The notes beneath the pieces were generated by a model. That model ran no database searches. It saw only the letters and a program-made list of their open reading frames with translations, and was not told the origin of the DNA. From the NCBI GenBank assembly GCA_045532455.1, contig JAZSFX010000005.1, positions 1 through 64,000 on the forward strand: a stretch of DNA of 64,000 bases, in the 5' to 3' direction. The stretch comes from Ornithomonoglobus_A sp045532455. GTDB taxonomy: Bacteria; Bacillota; Clostridia; UBA1381. Positions 6,321 through 14,391 of the stretch are shown here, piece by piece. Both the position numbers and the translations under genes were made by a program. Numbering within the stretch: the stretch's first letter is position 1; every line of letters begins with the position of its first letter.

Positions 6321-6353
6321 AAAAGCAGGCACTTTTAAAGTGTCTGCTTTTTT
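6321..6353 (+). terminator. Terminator of the toxin mRNA
   Basis: AAAAGCAGGCACT (6321-6333) pairs with AGTGTCTGCTTTT (6339-6351) with one G-U pair and a 5-nt loop, ending in T residues. It gives a toxin mRNA of about 280 nt that includes both inverted-repeat arms. Confidence 0.8.
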
Positions 6354-6391
6354 ATTAACAAATTATTCACAAATAAATCACAGATAATTCA

Positions 6392-6451
6392 TTGACTTTT
6401 TTGAAAAAGGTGGTATAATTCAATTAAAGGTCAAAGAAAGTCAAAGTCAAA
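6392..6451 (+). promoter_or_regulatory. ctsR operon promoter with CtsR operator
   Basis: TTGACT (6392-6397), 16-bp spacer, TATAAT (6414-6419). Immediately downstream is the heptad repeat GGTCAAA-GAA-AGTCAAA (6429-6445) plus a further GTCAAA (6446-6451), an exact match to the CtsR operator pattern RGTCAAA-NAN-RGTCAAA. The operon is therefore predicted to be autoregulated by CtsR and induced by heat or protein stress. Confidence 0.92.
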
Positions 6452-6466
6452 AAAGAGGGTGATGAA

Positions 6467-6898
6467 TTGGGTATAAGCGACAAAATAGAGGCTTTTATAA
6501 CAGAGCTTTTAAAAGATGAAGACGACTGGTTGGAATTAAGACGAAACGAGCTTGCATCGGTGTTTGGTTGTGTGCCAAGCCAGATAAACTACGTAATTTC
6601 GACGCGGTTTAATCGCGACAAGGGCTATGTGGTTGAATCGCGCAGAGGCGGCGGCGGATATTTAAAAATACGAAAAATCTCCACCGCATCGGAAATAATT
6701 GATGATTTAATGGAAAACATCGGCAATTCACTTACGTATAAGGACAGTATTTATTATGTATCACGTCTTTTGGAAATGAATATAATAGAGGAAAGACAAG
6801 CAAGAATAATGCTCGGCGCCGTATCGGAGGGGACACTAAATGGTGCAGACGACATAAGATCAGCAGTTTTTAAGGGAATGATAAGAGAAATTATATAA
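6467..6898 (+). CDS. ctsR: Transcriptional repressor of class III stress genes CtsR
   Basis: A 143-residue CtsR with the conserved helix-turn-helix and beta-wing region: RRNELASVFGCVPSQINYVISTRF followed by the glycine-rich wing SRRGGGGYLKIRK. CtsR dimers bind the tandem heptads in front of clp genes and are inactivated on heat, partly through McsB. The start is TTG at 6467 with GAGGGTG upstream. It is the first gene of ctsR-mcsA-mcsB-clpC, with its own operator upstream (6429). Confidence 0.96.
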   Translation: MGISDKIEAFITELLKDEDDWLELRRNELASVFGCVPSQINYVISTRFNRDKGYVVESRRGGGGYLKIRKISTASEIIDDLMENIGNSLTYKDSIYYVSRLLEMNIIEERQARIMLGAVSEGTLNGADDIRSAVFKGMIREII

Positions 6899-6917
6899 AA
6901 AGAAAGGAAGATGACAA

Positions 6918-7301
6918 ATGGATATATTTTCAGATTTTTTTAATGAAATATGGAACGATTTTAACATAATAGGAACTCCCGTTCCTACACGGGAAGAACA
7001 AAAGTGCCAGGTGTGTGGACACACCGTGTCGGACTTCAGAAAAAGCGGCCGCTTTGGTTGCGGTGAGTGCTACAACACTTTCAGACAAATCAGCGAAAGC
7101 GCCTTAAAGCAAATTCATTCAAACGCAACACACTGCGGAAAAATCCCGTCAAAATCGGGCGAGGAGCTGCGCCGTAAGCGCAAAATTGAGGACTTAAAAA
7201 AGGAGCTATCATCTGCTGTAAAGGAAGAAGATTACGAAAAGGCAGCTCTCTTACACAAGCAGATTAAAGCAATGACAGAGCAAGGAGGGACACAAAAATG
7301 A
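6918..7301 (+). CDS. mcsA: McsA, UVR-domain zinc protein, activator of McsB
   Basis: A 127-residue McsA with one zinc-binding unit (CQVCG and GCGECY, about 34-58) and a C-terminal UVR motif (KKELSSAVKEEDYEKAALLHKQI). McsA binds and stimulates the arginine kinase McsB and controls CtsR. Bacillus subtilis McsA has about 185 residues with an additional N-terminal pair of Cys-x2-Cys motifs; that first zinc unit is absent here and the visible start (AAAGAAAGG upstream) leaves no room for it. The stop overlaps the mcsB ATG by 4 bp. Confidence 0.92.
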   Translation: MDIFSDFFNEIWNDFNIIGTPVPTREEQKCQVCGHTVSDFRKSGRFGCGECYNTFRQISESALKQIHSNATHCGKIPSKSGEELRRKRKIEDLKKELSSAVKEEDYEKAALLHKQIKAMTEQGGTQK

Positions 7302-8284
7302 TTTGGTACAAGGATAACGATTCCGACATTATTATATCCACAAGAATACGTCTTGCCAGAAATATTGCAAGGGTCCCCTTCCCTGCATCGTTAAAAGACA
7401 AAAGCGAGAGTGTTCTTAAAATAAAGAAAGCAATTTTAGACTCGTGCTCAACACTTTCCAAGGAGTTCGACTTTTTAGAGGTCGACTCTATGGAGGAAAA
7501 GGACATCGACTTTTTAAGAGAAGAACACCTTATAAGTCCGCAGATCACAAAAGGAAAGGGACAGGCAATTCTTTTAAACAAGGACAAAACAATGAGCATA
7601 ATGCTTATGGAGGAGGACCACATTCGTCTGCAGATTATCGAGGCGGGTAACAAGCTTAATGAGGCATATGAAATTGCCTCAAAGGTAGACGACATAATAG
7701 AAGAAAGCATTGAATATGCCTTTGACGAGAATTTCGGCTACCTTACCGCGTGCCCCACAAATGCGGGTACAGGTTTAAGAGCATCGGTTATGCTCCACCT
7801 TAGCGCTCTTACACAAACAAACAACATAAACACAATAATCTCTCAGGCGTCTGCCTTGGGAATTGAAGTTCGCGGTCTGTATGGCGAGGGCACAAAAGCG
7901 TACGGAAATATGTACCAGATTTCTAACCGCATAACTATGGGACTCTCTGAGGGGGACATATTAAAGAAACTCTCGGACGTTGTTTTACAGATTGTTGAAG
8001 CTGAAAAAAAGGCACGTACACTGATGAGCGAAAAGAATGGTGATTATATAAAAAACAAGGTCTTACGTTCATACGGGATTTTAAAATATGCGCATATGAT
8101 AGAAAGCTCCGAGGCAAGAGAGCTTATAAGCGATGTTATTTTAGGGCAAAATATGGGAATAATAGAAAAGAGCAGGGTTTCGCCAATCGAAATGCTTGTT
8201 AAGATTGCGCCATCAGTTGTGGGCGGTGATACACCAACCCAGAGGGACACAAAAAGAGCGCAATATATTAAAGAAAGTATTTAA
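7298..8284 (+). CDS. mcsB: Protein-arginine kinase McsB
   Basis: A 328-residue guanidino-kinase-like enzyme that phosphorylates arginine in CtsR and in damaged proteins, marking them for ClpCP. Visible family signatures are ISTRIRLARN near the N-terminus (ATP binding) and the active-site CPTNAGTGLRASVMLHL (about 151-167, with the catalytic Cys). The RDTKRAQYI end is the usual McsB pArg-binding part. It starts inside the mcsA stop (ATGA), so translation is coupled. Confidence 0.96.
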   Translation: MIWYKDNDSDIIISTRIRLARNIARVPFPASLKDKSESVLKIKKAILDSCSTLSKEFDFLEVDSMEEKDIDFLREEHLISPQITKGKGQAILLNKDKTMSIMLMEEDHIRLQIIEAGNKLNEAYEIASKVDDIIEESIEYAFDENFGYLTACPTNAGTGLRASVMLHLSALTQTNNINTIISQASALGIEVRGLYGEGTKAYGNMYQISNRITMGLSEGDILKKLSDVVLQIVEAEKKARTLMSEKNGDYIKNKVLRSYGILKYAHMIESSEARELISDVILGQNMGIIEKSRVSPIEMLVKIAPSVVGGDTPTQRDTKRAQYIKESI

Positions 8285-8336
8285 GACTTTTTCCATTACA
8301 CAAGAACACAACATTCAATGAAAGGAGAAAATCACA

Positions 8337-10796
8337 ATGTTTACAAATTTTACACAAAGAGCACAAGCCGCAATCAGTGCGGCAAGGGATTGTGCAATAG
8401 AATTGGGACATCCGTACATTGGCAGTGAGCATATGCTTATGGGTCTTGTACGTGAGGGCAGCGGTGTTGCATTCAAGGTTTTAGAGGGCTTGGGTGTTAC
8501 AGACGAGAACTTATATAAGCTTATCACAAAGTTTGTGGGGACACAAAACCCGCTTGCTGAGGACACACAAATTCCATTTACACCGCGCGGCAAGCGAATT
8601 CTTGAAATCAGTGCCGCTGAGGCGAAAAGACTTGGTCATAGCTATATCGGCACAGAGCATATCTTAATGGCAATAATTCGCGACGGAGACGGTGTGGGCG
8701 CAAGAGTTTTAGAGTCTTTTGGCTATAATCTTTCTGCCGTTTACAACGAGATTATTCATAGCCTTAACTCATCTTCCCCAACCGACAACAACTCTGCCGC
8801 GTCAAAGCAAAGCCACTCCAAAAAGGCAACCAATAACAACACCCCCACACTCGACAAGTACGGTCGCGACTTTACCGCTCTTGCACGCGACTCGAAGTTC
8901 GACCCCGTTATTGGCAGAGTGGAGGAAATCGACAGGGTTATACAGATACTTTCGAGACGTACAAAAAATAACCCCTGCCTTATAGGCGAGCCTGGTGTGG
9001 GTAAAACTGCGGTTGCGGAAGGGTTAGCGCAAAGGATTGCCTCGGGCGACGTACCCGAACCATTAAAGGAAAAGCGCGTGGTTGCGCTCGACCTTTCCTC
9101 GATGGTTGCGGGCGCAAAGTACAGAGGTGAGTTTGAGGAGCGCTTAAAGGGCGTTATTGACGAGGTTTTAAAGAACGATAACGTGGTTTTGTTCATAGAT
9201 GAGCTACACACAATAGTGGGTGCAGGCAGCGCGGAGGGCACAATGGACGCGTCAAACATCTTAAAACCGTTCCTTGCGCGCGGTGAGCTGCAGCTTATTG
9301 GTGCAACAACGCTTAAGGAGTACAAGAAATATATCGAAAAAGACGCGGCATTGGAGCGTCGTTTTCAACCCGTAACAGTTGGCGAGCCGACAGTTGAGGA
9401 AACTATCGAAATTTTAAAGGGCATACGCGACAAGTACGAGGCACACCACTCTGTTACAATCACCGACGAGGCAATTAATGCGGCAGCGACCCTTTCGGCA
9501 AGGTATATTACAGACAGATTTTTGCCCGACAAGGCAATAGATTTAATTGACGAGGCCTCCTCCAAAAAACATCTTGGCTCACAGACCGAGCCACAGGATT
9601 TAAAGGAAAAGCAAGAAAAGCTCGAAAAACTCCTTAGCGAAAAGGAGGAGGCTATAACCACCCAAGACTTTGAAAAGGCGGCAAAAATAAGAGACGAGGA
9701 AAAGGCTCTCAGGGAGGAAATTGAAACACTTACAAAGAATTGGAAAGGAAGCGGTACTTCATCAGGCCTTGTTGTTGATGAGGACGATATTGCCCAGATT
9801 CTCTCGGATTGGACACACATAAGTGCCTCAAAGCTGAAAGAGGAGGAAAGCGAAAAGCTACGTAATCTTGACAAGCTTTTACACAACCGTGTGATTGGTC
9901 AGGACAAAGCAGTAGTGGCAGTTGCAAAGGCTATAAAAAGAGGCAGAGCAGGTCTTAAGGACCCAAAAAGGCCGATTGGCTCGTTTTTGTTCCTTGGTCC
10001 TACGGGCGTGGGCAAAACGGAGCTTACAAAGGCGCTTGCCGAGACTCTTTTCGACAGTGAGGATTCGCTAATTCGTGTTGATATGTCCGAGTATATGGAA
10101 AAGCACGCGGTATCCAAGTTCATTGGCTCGCCTCCTGGGTATGTAGGCTTTGAGGAGGGCGGTCAGCTTACCGAGAAAATCCGCCGTAAGCCATACTCTG
10201 TAATTCTGTTTGACGAGGTGGAGAAAGCGCACCCCGACGTGTTCAACATTCTTTTGCAAGTGCTTGATGACGGTGTTTTAACCGACGCACAGGGCAGAAA
10301 AATAGACTTTAAGAACACAGTTATTATTATGACCTCTAACCTTGGTGCTAAGGATATTTTGGGTACTTCTCATTCAAAGCTTGGCTTTGGAGTGGACACA
10401 GGAGACAGTGCCAAGTCCGAAAAGGAGAGAATAGAGGCTAAGGTTATCGACGAGGTAAAGCGTGCATTTAAGCCTGAATTCCTGAACAGAATTGACGAGA
10501 TAATTGTGTTTGACCGTCTTAGCGAGGACGATACAAAGGAGATTGCAAAGCTTATGCTTTCGTCTCTCAGGAACCGACTTGCAGACAATGGAATCACAGT
10601 TGAATTCAGCGAAACTGCGATTTCGCAGATTGCAAAAGACGGGTTTGACAAATTGTATGGCGCACGACCGCTAAGACGTGCAATTCAAGGTAAAATTGAG
10701 GATATGCTATCAGAAGAGATTATAGATGGAAAAATCTCATCAGGGGATAGCATAACCGTAGATTTTGAAGATGAAAAGTACGTAATAAGACACTAA
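8337..10796 (+). CDS. clpC: ATP-dependent Clp protease ATP-binding subunit ClpC
   Basis: An 819-residue Hsp100 unfoldase that feeds ClpP and recognises phosphoarginine. It has two N-terminal Clp repeats (1-145), AAA+ D1 with GEPGVGKT (about 216) and FIDELHTIVGAG, a UVR-like middle segment (about 433-458, TQDFEKAAKIRDEEKAL) and AAA+ D2 with GPTGVGKT (about 554) and ILFDEVEKAHPDV. The spacer after D1 is Ser/Asn-rich at 140-170. Ribosome site is AAAGGAG. Last gene of the CtsR operon; transcription ends at the palindromes downstream. Confidence 0.97.
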   Translation: MFTNFTQRAQAAISAARDCAIELGHPYIGSEHMLMGLVREGSGVAFKVLEGLGVTDENLYKLITKFVGTQNPLAEDTQIPFTPRGKRILEISAAEAKRLGHSYIGTEHILMAIIRDGDGVGARVLESFGYNLSAVYNEIIHSLNSSSPTDNNSAASKQSHSKKATNNNTPTLDKYGRDFTALARDSKFDPVIGRVEEIDRVIQILSRRTKNNPCLIGEPGVGKTAVAEGLAQRIASGDVPEPLKEKRVVALDLSSMVAGAKYRGEFEERLKGVIDEVLKNDNVVLFIDELHTIVGAGSAEGTMDASNILKPFLARGELQLIGATTLKEYKKYIEKDAALERRFQPVTVGEPTVEETIEILKGIRDKYEAHHSVTITDEAINAAATLSARYITDRFLPDKAIDLIDEASSKKHLGSQTEPQDLKEKQEKLEKLLSEKEEAITTQDFEKAAKIRDEEKALREEIETLTKNWKGSGTSSGLVVDEDDIAQILSDWTHISASKLKEEESEKLRNLDKLLHNRVIGQDKAVVAVAKAIKRGRAGLKDPKRPIGSFLFLGPTGVGKTELTKALAETLFDSEDSLIRVDMSEYMEKHAVSKFIGSPPGYVGFEEGGQLTEKIRRKPYSVILFDEVEKAHPDVFNILLQVLDDGVLTDAQGRKIDFKNTVIIMTSNLGAKDILGTSHSKLGFGVDTGDSAKSEKERIEAKVIDEVKRAFKPEFLNRIDEIIVFDRLSEDDTKEIAKLMLSSLRNRLADNGITVEFSETAISQIAKDGFDKLYGARPLRRAIQGKIEDMLSEEIIDGKISSGDSITVDFEDEKYVIRH

Positions 10797-10803
10797 AGTA
10801 ATA

Positions 10804-10902
10804 GCAGAGAGGGTAGTCTGTATAAATTTGATATTGCGAGTTTCAAATCCGCAAGGATTTGTCTGTCTGAGCAATAGAATTTATATAGACTGCCCTCTCT
10901 GC
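10804..10902. repeat. Family-2 palindromic element (full copy)
   Basis: The outer arms 10804-10828 and 10878-10902 pair over 25 bp (GCAGAGAGGG start). Nested inside are TATTGC/GCAATA and CAAATCC-GCAA-GGATTTG hairpins. Other copies: 12305, 13968, 37992, 45432, 48749, 55409 and short forms at 10915 and 23886. It sits 7 bp after clpC. Confidence 0.85.
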
Positions 10903-10914
10903 ATTATAAAATAT

Positions 10915-10951
10915 AGAGGACAATCTGTATATACAGACAGTCCTCTTTTTT
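10915..10951 (+). terminator. clpC terminator made from a deleted family-2 element
   Basis: AGAGGACAATCTGTA (10915-10929) pairs with TACAGACAGTCCTCT (10932-10946) and is followed by six T residues. The arms match the outer ends of the full element next to it, without the middle part, so a repeat-derived hairpin appears to serve as the operon terminator. Confidence 0.75.
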
Positions 10952-10981
10952 ACAAAGCTTGCGATATTCTACAACAAATTG

Positions 10982-11010
10982 TTGACTTTTTAATGCTCTT
11001 GTTTTATAAT
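10982..11010 (+). promoter_or_regulatory. Promoter of the amidohydrolase gene
   Basis: TTGACT (10982-10987), 17-bp spacer, TATAAT (11005-11010), with the ATG 29 bp further on. Confidence 0.8.
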
Positions 11011-11038
11011 ATAAACATATAAAGGAAAGGATTTACCT

Positions 11039-12193
11039 ATGAAAGCAATAATAAATGCAAAAATATATACAATGAACGGCACCGTCTATGACGACGGAAT
11101 GATTGTGTTTGACGAAAAGATTATATACGTTGGGGAAAAGACCGATGAATACAAGGTTGACGAGGTGTTTGACGTATCAGGTCTTGTGGTAACACCCGGT
11201 CTTATAGACGCGCACTGCCACGTGGGAATGTTTGAGGATTCCTTAGGCTTTGAGGGCGACGACGGAAACGAGCAGAGCGAGCCTATAATGCCACACCTGA
11301 GGGCAATTGACGCAATTAATCCATTCGACAGAAGCTTTGAAGACGCAAGAAATGCCGGCATAACCTGTGTGGTAACGGGTCCGGGCAGTGCAAATCCCGC
11401 AGGGGGTCAGTTTGCGGCAATTAAAACGTTGGGCATTTGTGTTGACGATATGGTCTTAAAAGCACCTTGCGCAATAAAGCTTGCTCTGGGCGAAAATCCA
11501 AAGACGGTTTTTGCCGAAAAGGAGGAAGCACCGCTAACCCGAATGGGCACAATGGCTCTTTTACGCGAAATGTTTATAAAAGCGCAAAGATACGGTGAGC
11601 AGCTTAGCGAATACGAAAAGGACACCGAGTCGGAGGACAAGCCTGAGCTTGATATGAAGTCCGAGGCCCTGCTTGGTGCACTAAGGCGCGAAATTCCCGT
11701 AAAAATCCACGCGCACCGTGCAGATGATATTTGCTCGGCAATTCGCTTAGGCAGAGAGTTTAATCTTGATATTACCATTGAGCACTGCTCCGACGGAGAC
11801 CGTGTTGCAGATATTTTAGAGCGCGAAAAAGTACCCGTAATGCTTGGCCCTACTCTTTCGGACCGTTCAAAGCCTGAGCTTAAAAACTTAAGCTTTGCAA
11901 CTTATAAAAATCTATCAGAGCGTGGTATTGACGTTGCAATAATAACCGACCACCCCGAAACAACAATAGAAAATCTTCCGCTTTGTGCCGCAATGGCTCA
12001 AAAGAACGGAATGGATAGGGATTTGGCACTTAAGGGAATAACCATAACTGCGGCAAAGAACTGTAGGATTTCTGACAGGGTAGGCTCAATAGAGGTCGGC
12101 AAGGACGCTGATTTTGCCATTTTTACCGCTCTGCCTACCGAATTTGAATCAAAATGTGTTATGACATTTATAAACGGCGAAAAAGTAAAATAA
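11039..12193 (+). CDS. Amidohydrolase, imidazolonepropionase-related
   Basis: A 384-residue metal-dependent hydrolase of the amidohydrolase superfamily. It shows the N-terminal beta-sandwich, GLIDAHCHVGM (metal-binding His pair, about 57-59), KIHAHRADD, the IEHCSDG motif and the late ITDHPE Asp, then the C-terminal GSIEVGKDADFAIF. It belongs to the imidazolonepropionase-like subgroup common in Clostridia whose natural substrate is not established. Downstream are two strong hairpins. It is transcribed alone from its own promoter; ribosome site GGAAAGG. Confidence 0.85.
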   Translation: MKAIINAKIYTMNGTVYDDGMIVFDEKIIYVGEKTDEYKVDEVFDVSGLVVTPGLIDAHCHVGMFEDSLGFEGDDGNEQSEPIMPHLRAIDAINPFDRSFEDARNAGITCVVTGPGSANPAGGQFAAIKTLGICVDDMVLKAPCAIKLALGENPKTVFAEKEEAPLTRMGTMALLREMFIKAQRYGEQLSEYEKDTESEDKPELDMKSEALLGALRREIPVKIHAHRADDICSAIRLGREFNLDITIEHCSDGDRVADILEREKVPVMLGPTLSDRSKPELKNLSFATYKNLSERGIDVAIITDHPETTIENLPLCAAMAQKNGMDRDLALKGITITAAKNCRISDRVGSIEVGKDADFAIFTALPTEFESKCVMTFINGEKVK

Positions 12194-12251
12194 AAAAGTC
12201 ACTATCGTGACTGTCGTTCGCATAGCTCACTTCCATAGGTAGACTTTTTTG
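12192..12251 (+). terminator. Terminator after the amidohydrolase gene
   Basis: AAAAAAGTC (12192-12200) pairs with GACTTTTTT (12242-12250), with an internal AGTCAC/GTGACT hairpin directly after the stop codon; the 3' arm itself supplies the T run. Confidence 0.7.
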
Positions 12252-12256
12252 TAATT

Positions 12257-12290
12257 TAGGAAATTACTACTTTTAAGTTGTAATTTCCTA
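12257..12290. repeat. 11-bp perfect hairpin
   Basis: TAGGAAATTAC (12257-12267) is inverted at 12280-12290 around a 12-nt loop. It could be a second terminator. Confidence 0.6.
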
Positions 12291-12304
12291 AAAGATAAAA
12301 ATAC

Positions 12305-12399
12305 AGAGAGGACTGTCTGTATAAATTTGATATTGCGAGTTTCAAATTCGTAAGAATTTGTCTGTCTGAGCAATAGAATTTATACAGATTGTCCTCTCT
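12305..12399. repeat. Family-2 palindromic element (full copy)
   Basis: Outer arms AGAGAGGAC (12305) and GTCCTCTCT (ending 12399), inner AATTTGATATTGC and GAGCAATAGAATTT halves as in the copy at 10804. The stretch 12194-12534 has no gene, only this element and hairpins. Confidence 0.85.
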
Positions 12400-12445
12400 A
12401 TTGATTTTGGGTTTGGGTGCAAAAAGCACATTTAACACGGCGTAT

Positions 12446-12533
12446 GATTTTTGATGCAGAACGCATAAAACCCACCCGAAGTCGTACGAGTGTACGTCGA
12501 GCGGTGGGGTTTATGTTGTTATGCGCAAAAATC
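12446..12533. repeat. Long imperfect palindrome (third family)
   Basis: The left arm (GATTTTTGATGCAGAACGC...) and right arm (...ATGCGCAAAAATC) pair over about 40 bp around CGTACGAGTGTACG. The left arm shares GATGCAGAACG, ATAAA and CACCCGA blocks with the reverse strand of 45311-45412. It also terminates the leftward gene that ends at 12535 or is read from it. Confidence 0.55.
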
Positions 12534-12534
12534 A

Positions 12535-13869
12535 TTAGCCTTTATCAGATACAATTATTGTCGCCAAAGACATTTCGCTGTATTGTGTCGATATTATACT
12601 GTTTTTGGCAATCCGCGAATACGCACCGCTATACTTTCCGCCATAGACAAAAAGGCCTGTTATGTTACTGTAATTGCGGTATTTTGCGTCTTTGTTGTGC
12701 AAGAGGTCTATGTTTATGGTTTCGTACGGTGTGCAATACTCCTGTAGGAGATAGCTATTATTTGCATTTTTTAAAACTGCCTCGCACCACTTTTCGTCGT
12801 CGTCAAACTCAACACCTGCATACACACCTTTTGAGGCATACGAGTCCTCAGGTTTTATAACCCATTTATCCTTGTGTTTGAGCACGTTGTTTTCTTCTAT
12901 GCTCTTTTTAGTAAGCTTTGCGGTGTACGGAATGTGCGCTTTAATAAATTCTCTTTCTTCTTCTGTTAAAAATGCAGAGGTTATATCGTTATGAAGAATT
13001 TCGAAAACCTTTTTATTGTGTATAACCTGAGTGCGAAAATCACCAATCAGGCACACTGCATTATTTTTTATTGCCTCTATAAAATCGGTAACCTTATCGT
13101 AATTTTGCATTATGTCGCACGTTACTGCTCTGCGGTATATTGCATCTATTTTATTGCCCGACTCAGAAAAGAGTGCACCGTCTTTATATTTTAGTCCCGT
13201 TATTTCGCAAATTTCGCACGTGCAGTCCTCATTTGCGAAAACTCTGCAAAACTCTTCGAATTCGTAGTTTCTTTCATTGTTTATAAAGTCGACAATAGCA
13301 ATATGCGGTGTCTTTTTTGCGTTTTTGGTGGAATGGTATATCCTTAAAAATTCATCTGCCCAGCTTTTAAAAAGCTCGTTTGTTTTTACGTTGTATTTTT
13401 TGCAAAACTCCTTGAATGCACCCGTTTTGGAGAGCGCAATATTAAGCTCCCTATCTTCGTTCATTGCCGATGCACCGTCTGCATTGAACTCGCAGAACTT
13501 AAACGAAAAATCGTCTTCGTTAAAGAAAATATCAATTCTTGCAATGGGGAGTGTGCTCTCATATGGGACTTCTCTTAAGATAAGCGCCTCGAGTCTTTTG
13601 TCGAAGTCGAAAAGCGCTCTGTAGCTTTTATCCTCAACGTATTTTTTTATAACCTTGTCGAGAATGGTATATATTGTATCGGTAATTTCTTTAAAGTATT
13701 GCTCCATTTTTTCGCTGAACATTTTGGGGATATAGAGCGTGTGCACAAAATAACCGTGGCATTGCGCAGTTGATGATTTTATATATGCTTGCTCTTGTTG
13801 TGCGTCTTGTATGCTTTTTTGAAAATCTGTGTCGACACACTCTTTGTAAAAATTTATATAATCTGTCAT
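12535..13869 (-). CDS. Glutathionylspermidine synthase family ATP-grasp protein
   Basis: A 444-residue ATP-grasp ligase-like protein. Family features are ARIDIFFNEDDFSFKFCEFN (about 105-125, acidic metal and substrate region), LIGDFRTQVIHNKKVF, the ATP-binding WVIKPEDSYASKGVYAG (about 337-353, catalytic Lys) and SYLLQEYC. Characterised members join a peptide to an amine such as spermidine; in Clostridia the substrate is unknown, and the amidase half found in the enterobacterial enzyme is absent. It is the only gene of its transcript, between two repeat clusters. Confidence 0.8.
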   Translation of the reverse strand: MTDYINFYKECVDTDFQKSIQDAQQEQAYIKSSTAQCHGYFVHTLYIPKMFSEKMEQYFKEITDTIYTILDKVIKKYVEDKSYRALFDFDKRLEALILREVPYESTLPIARIDIFFNEDDFSFKFCEFNADGASAMNEDRELNIALSKTGAFKEFCKKYNVKTNELFKSWADEFLRIYHSTKNAKKTPHIAIVDFINNERNYEFEEFCRVFANEDCTCEICEITGLKYKDGALFSESGNKIDAIYRRAVTCDIMQNYDKVTDFIEAIKNNAVCLIGDFRTQVIHNKKVFEILHNDITSAFLTEEEREFIKAHIPYTAKLTKKSIEENNVLKHKDKWVIKPEDSYASKGVYAGVEFDDDEKWCEAVLKNANNSYLLQEYCTPYETINIDLLHNKDAKYRNYSNITGLFVYGGKYSGAYSRIAKNSIISTQYSEMSLATIIVSDKG

Positions 13870-13892
13870 TTTTATTTTCCTTTTATAAAAAA

Positions 13893-13960
13893 CGGGAGGA
13901 GCAAGCCCCTCCCCTACGTTGTTACGTGTTTGCGGTTCGTCGGAAACCGCCGAACCCTAC
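13893..13960 (-). repeat. Two family-1 GTAGGG palindromes (minus orientation)
   Basis: Units 13893-13917 (GTAGGGGAGGGGC...) and 13933-13960 (GTAGGGTTCGGCGG...) read on the minus strand. Their stems differ completely in sequence but remain paired. They lie upstream of the ATP-grasp gene. Confidence 0.85.
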
Positions 13961-13967
13961 GGTAAAC

Positions 13968-14066
13968 AGAGAGAGTAGTGTGCATTAATTTGATATTGCT
14001 TGTAGGGGACGGCGTCCCCCACGTCCCGCATTGTTGAGCAATAGAATTTATACAGACCACCCTCTA
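13968..14066. repeat. Family-2 element with a nested GTAGGG unit
   Basis: Outer halves ATTAATTTGATATTGC and GAGCAATAGAATTTATACAG flank a family-1 unit at 14002-14029 (GTAGGGGACGGCG...) in place of the usual central hairpin. Confidence 0.85.
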
Positions 14067-14077
14067 TGTTTTATAAT

Positions 14078-14377
14078 TTAAAAGAATACCGAAGGAACTT
14101 TCTCTAATTTCTCAATGCTTACTTCCTTTTCAAGATGCGGACCGATAGCCTCAATAAACTCCTTAAAATGAGGCATTACATTGTGCTCGGCAATAGCCTG
14201 CTCGTGCAACCATTCCTCTATAAAGGTAAAGCTTGTTTTGTCGTCCTGCTTTTGAAAAACCTTGTACGAAAGGTTGCCCTTTTCCTTTTTTGTCTGTCGT
14301 GTAACGTCGTTTGCAAGCTTTATAAACTTCGAAACACTGTCTTGTTTTACCTTGAATTTTGCAATTATTGTAATCAT
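14078..14377 (-). CDS. Antibiotic biosynthesis monooxygenase (ABM) domain protein
   Basis: A 99-residue single-domain dimeric alpha/beta barrel protein of the YgiN/ABM type: MITIIAKFKVKQDSVSKF, then KKEKGNLSYKVF, TFIEEWLHEQAIAEH (conserved EEW and H) and HFKEF. Characterised relatives oxidise quinols or phenols without cofactor or bind haem. Ribosome site AGAAAGGG. It lies 14 bp downstream of the clostripain-like gene on the same strand and may share its transcript. The actual substrate is unknown. Confidence 0.85.
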   Translation of the reverse strand: MITIIAKFKVKQDSVSKFIKLANDVTRQTKKEKGNLSYKVFQKQDDKTSFTFIEEWLHEQAIAEHNVMPHFKEFIEAIGPHLEKEVSIEKLEKVPSVFF

Positions 14378-14391
14378 TTTCTATCCCTTTC

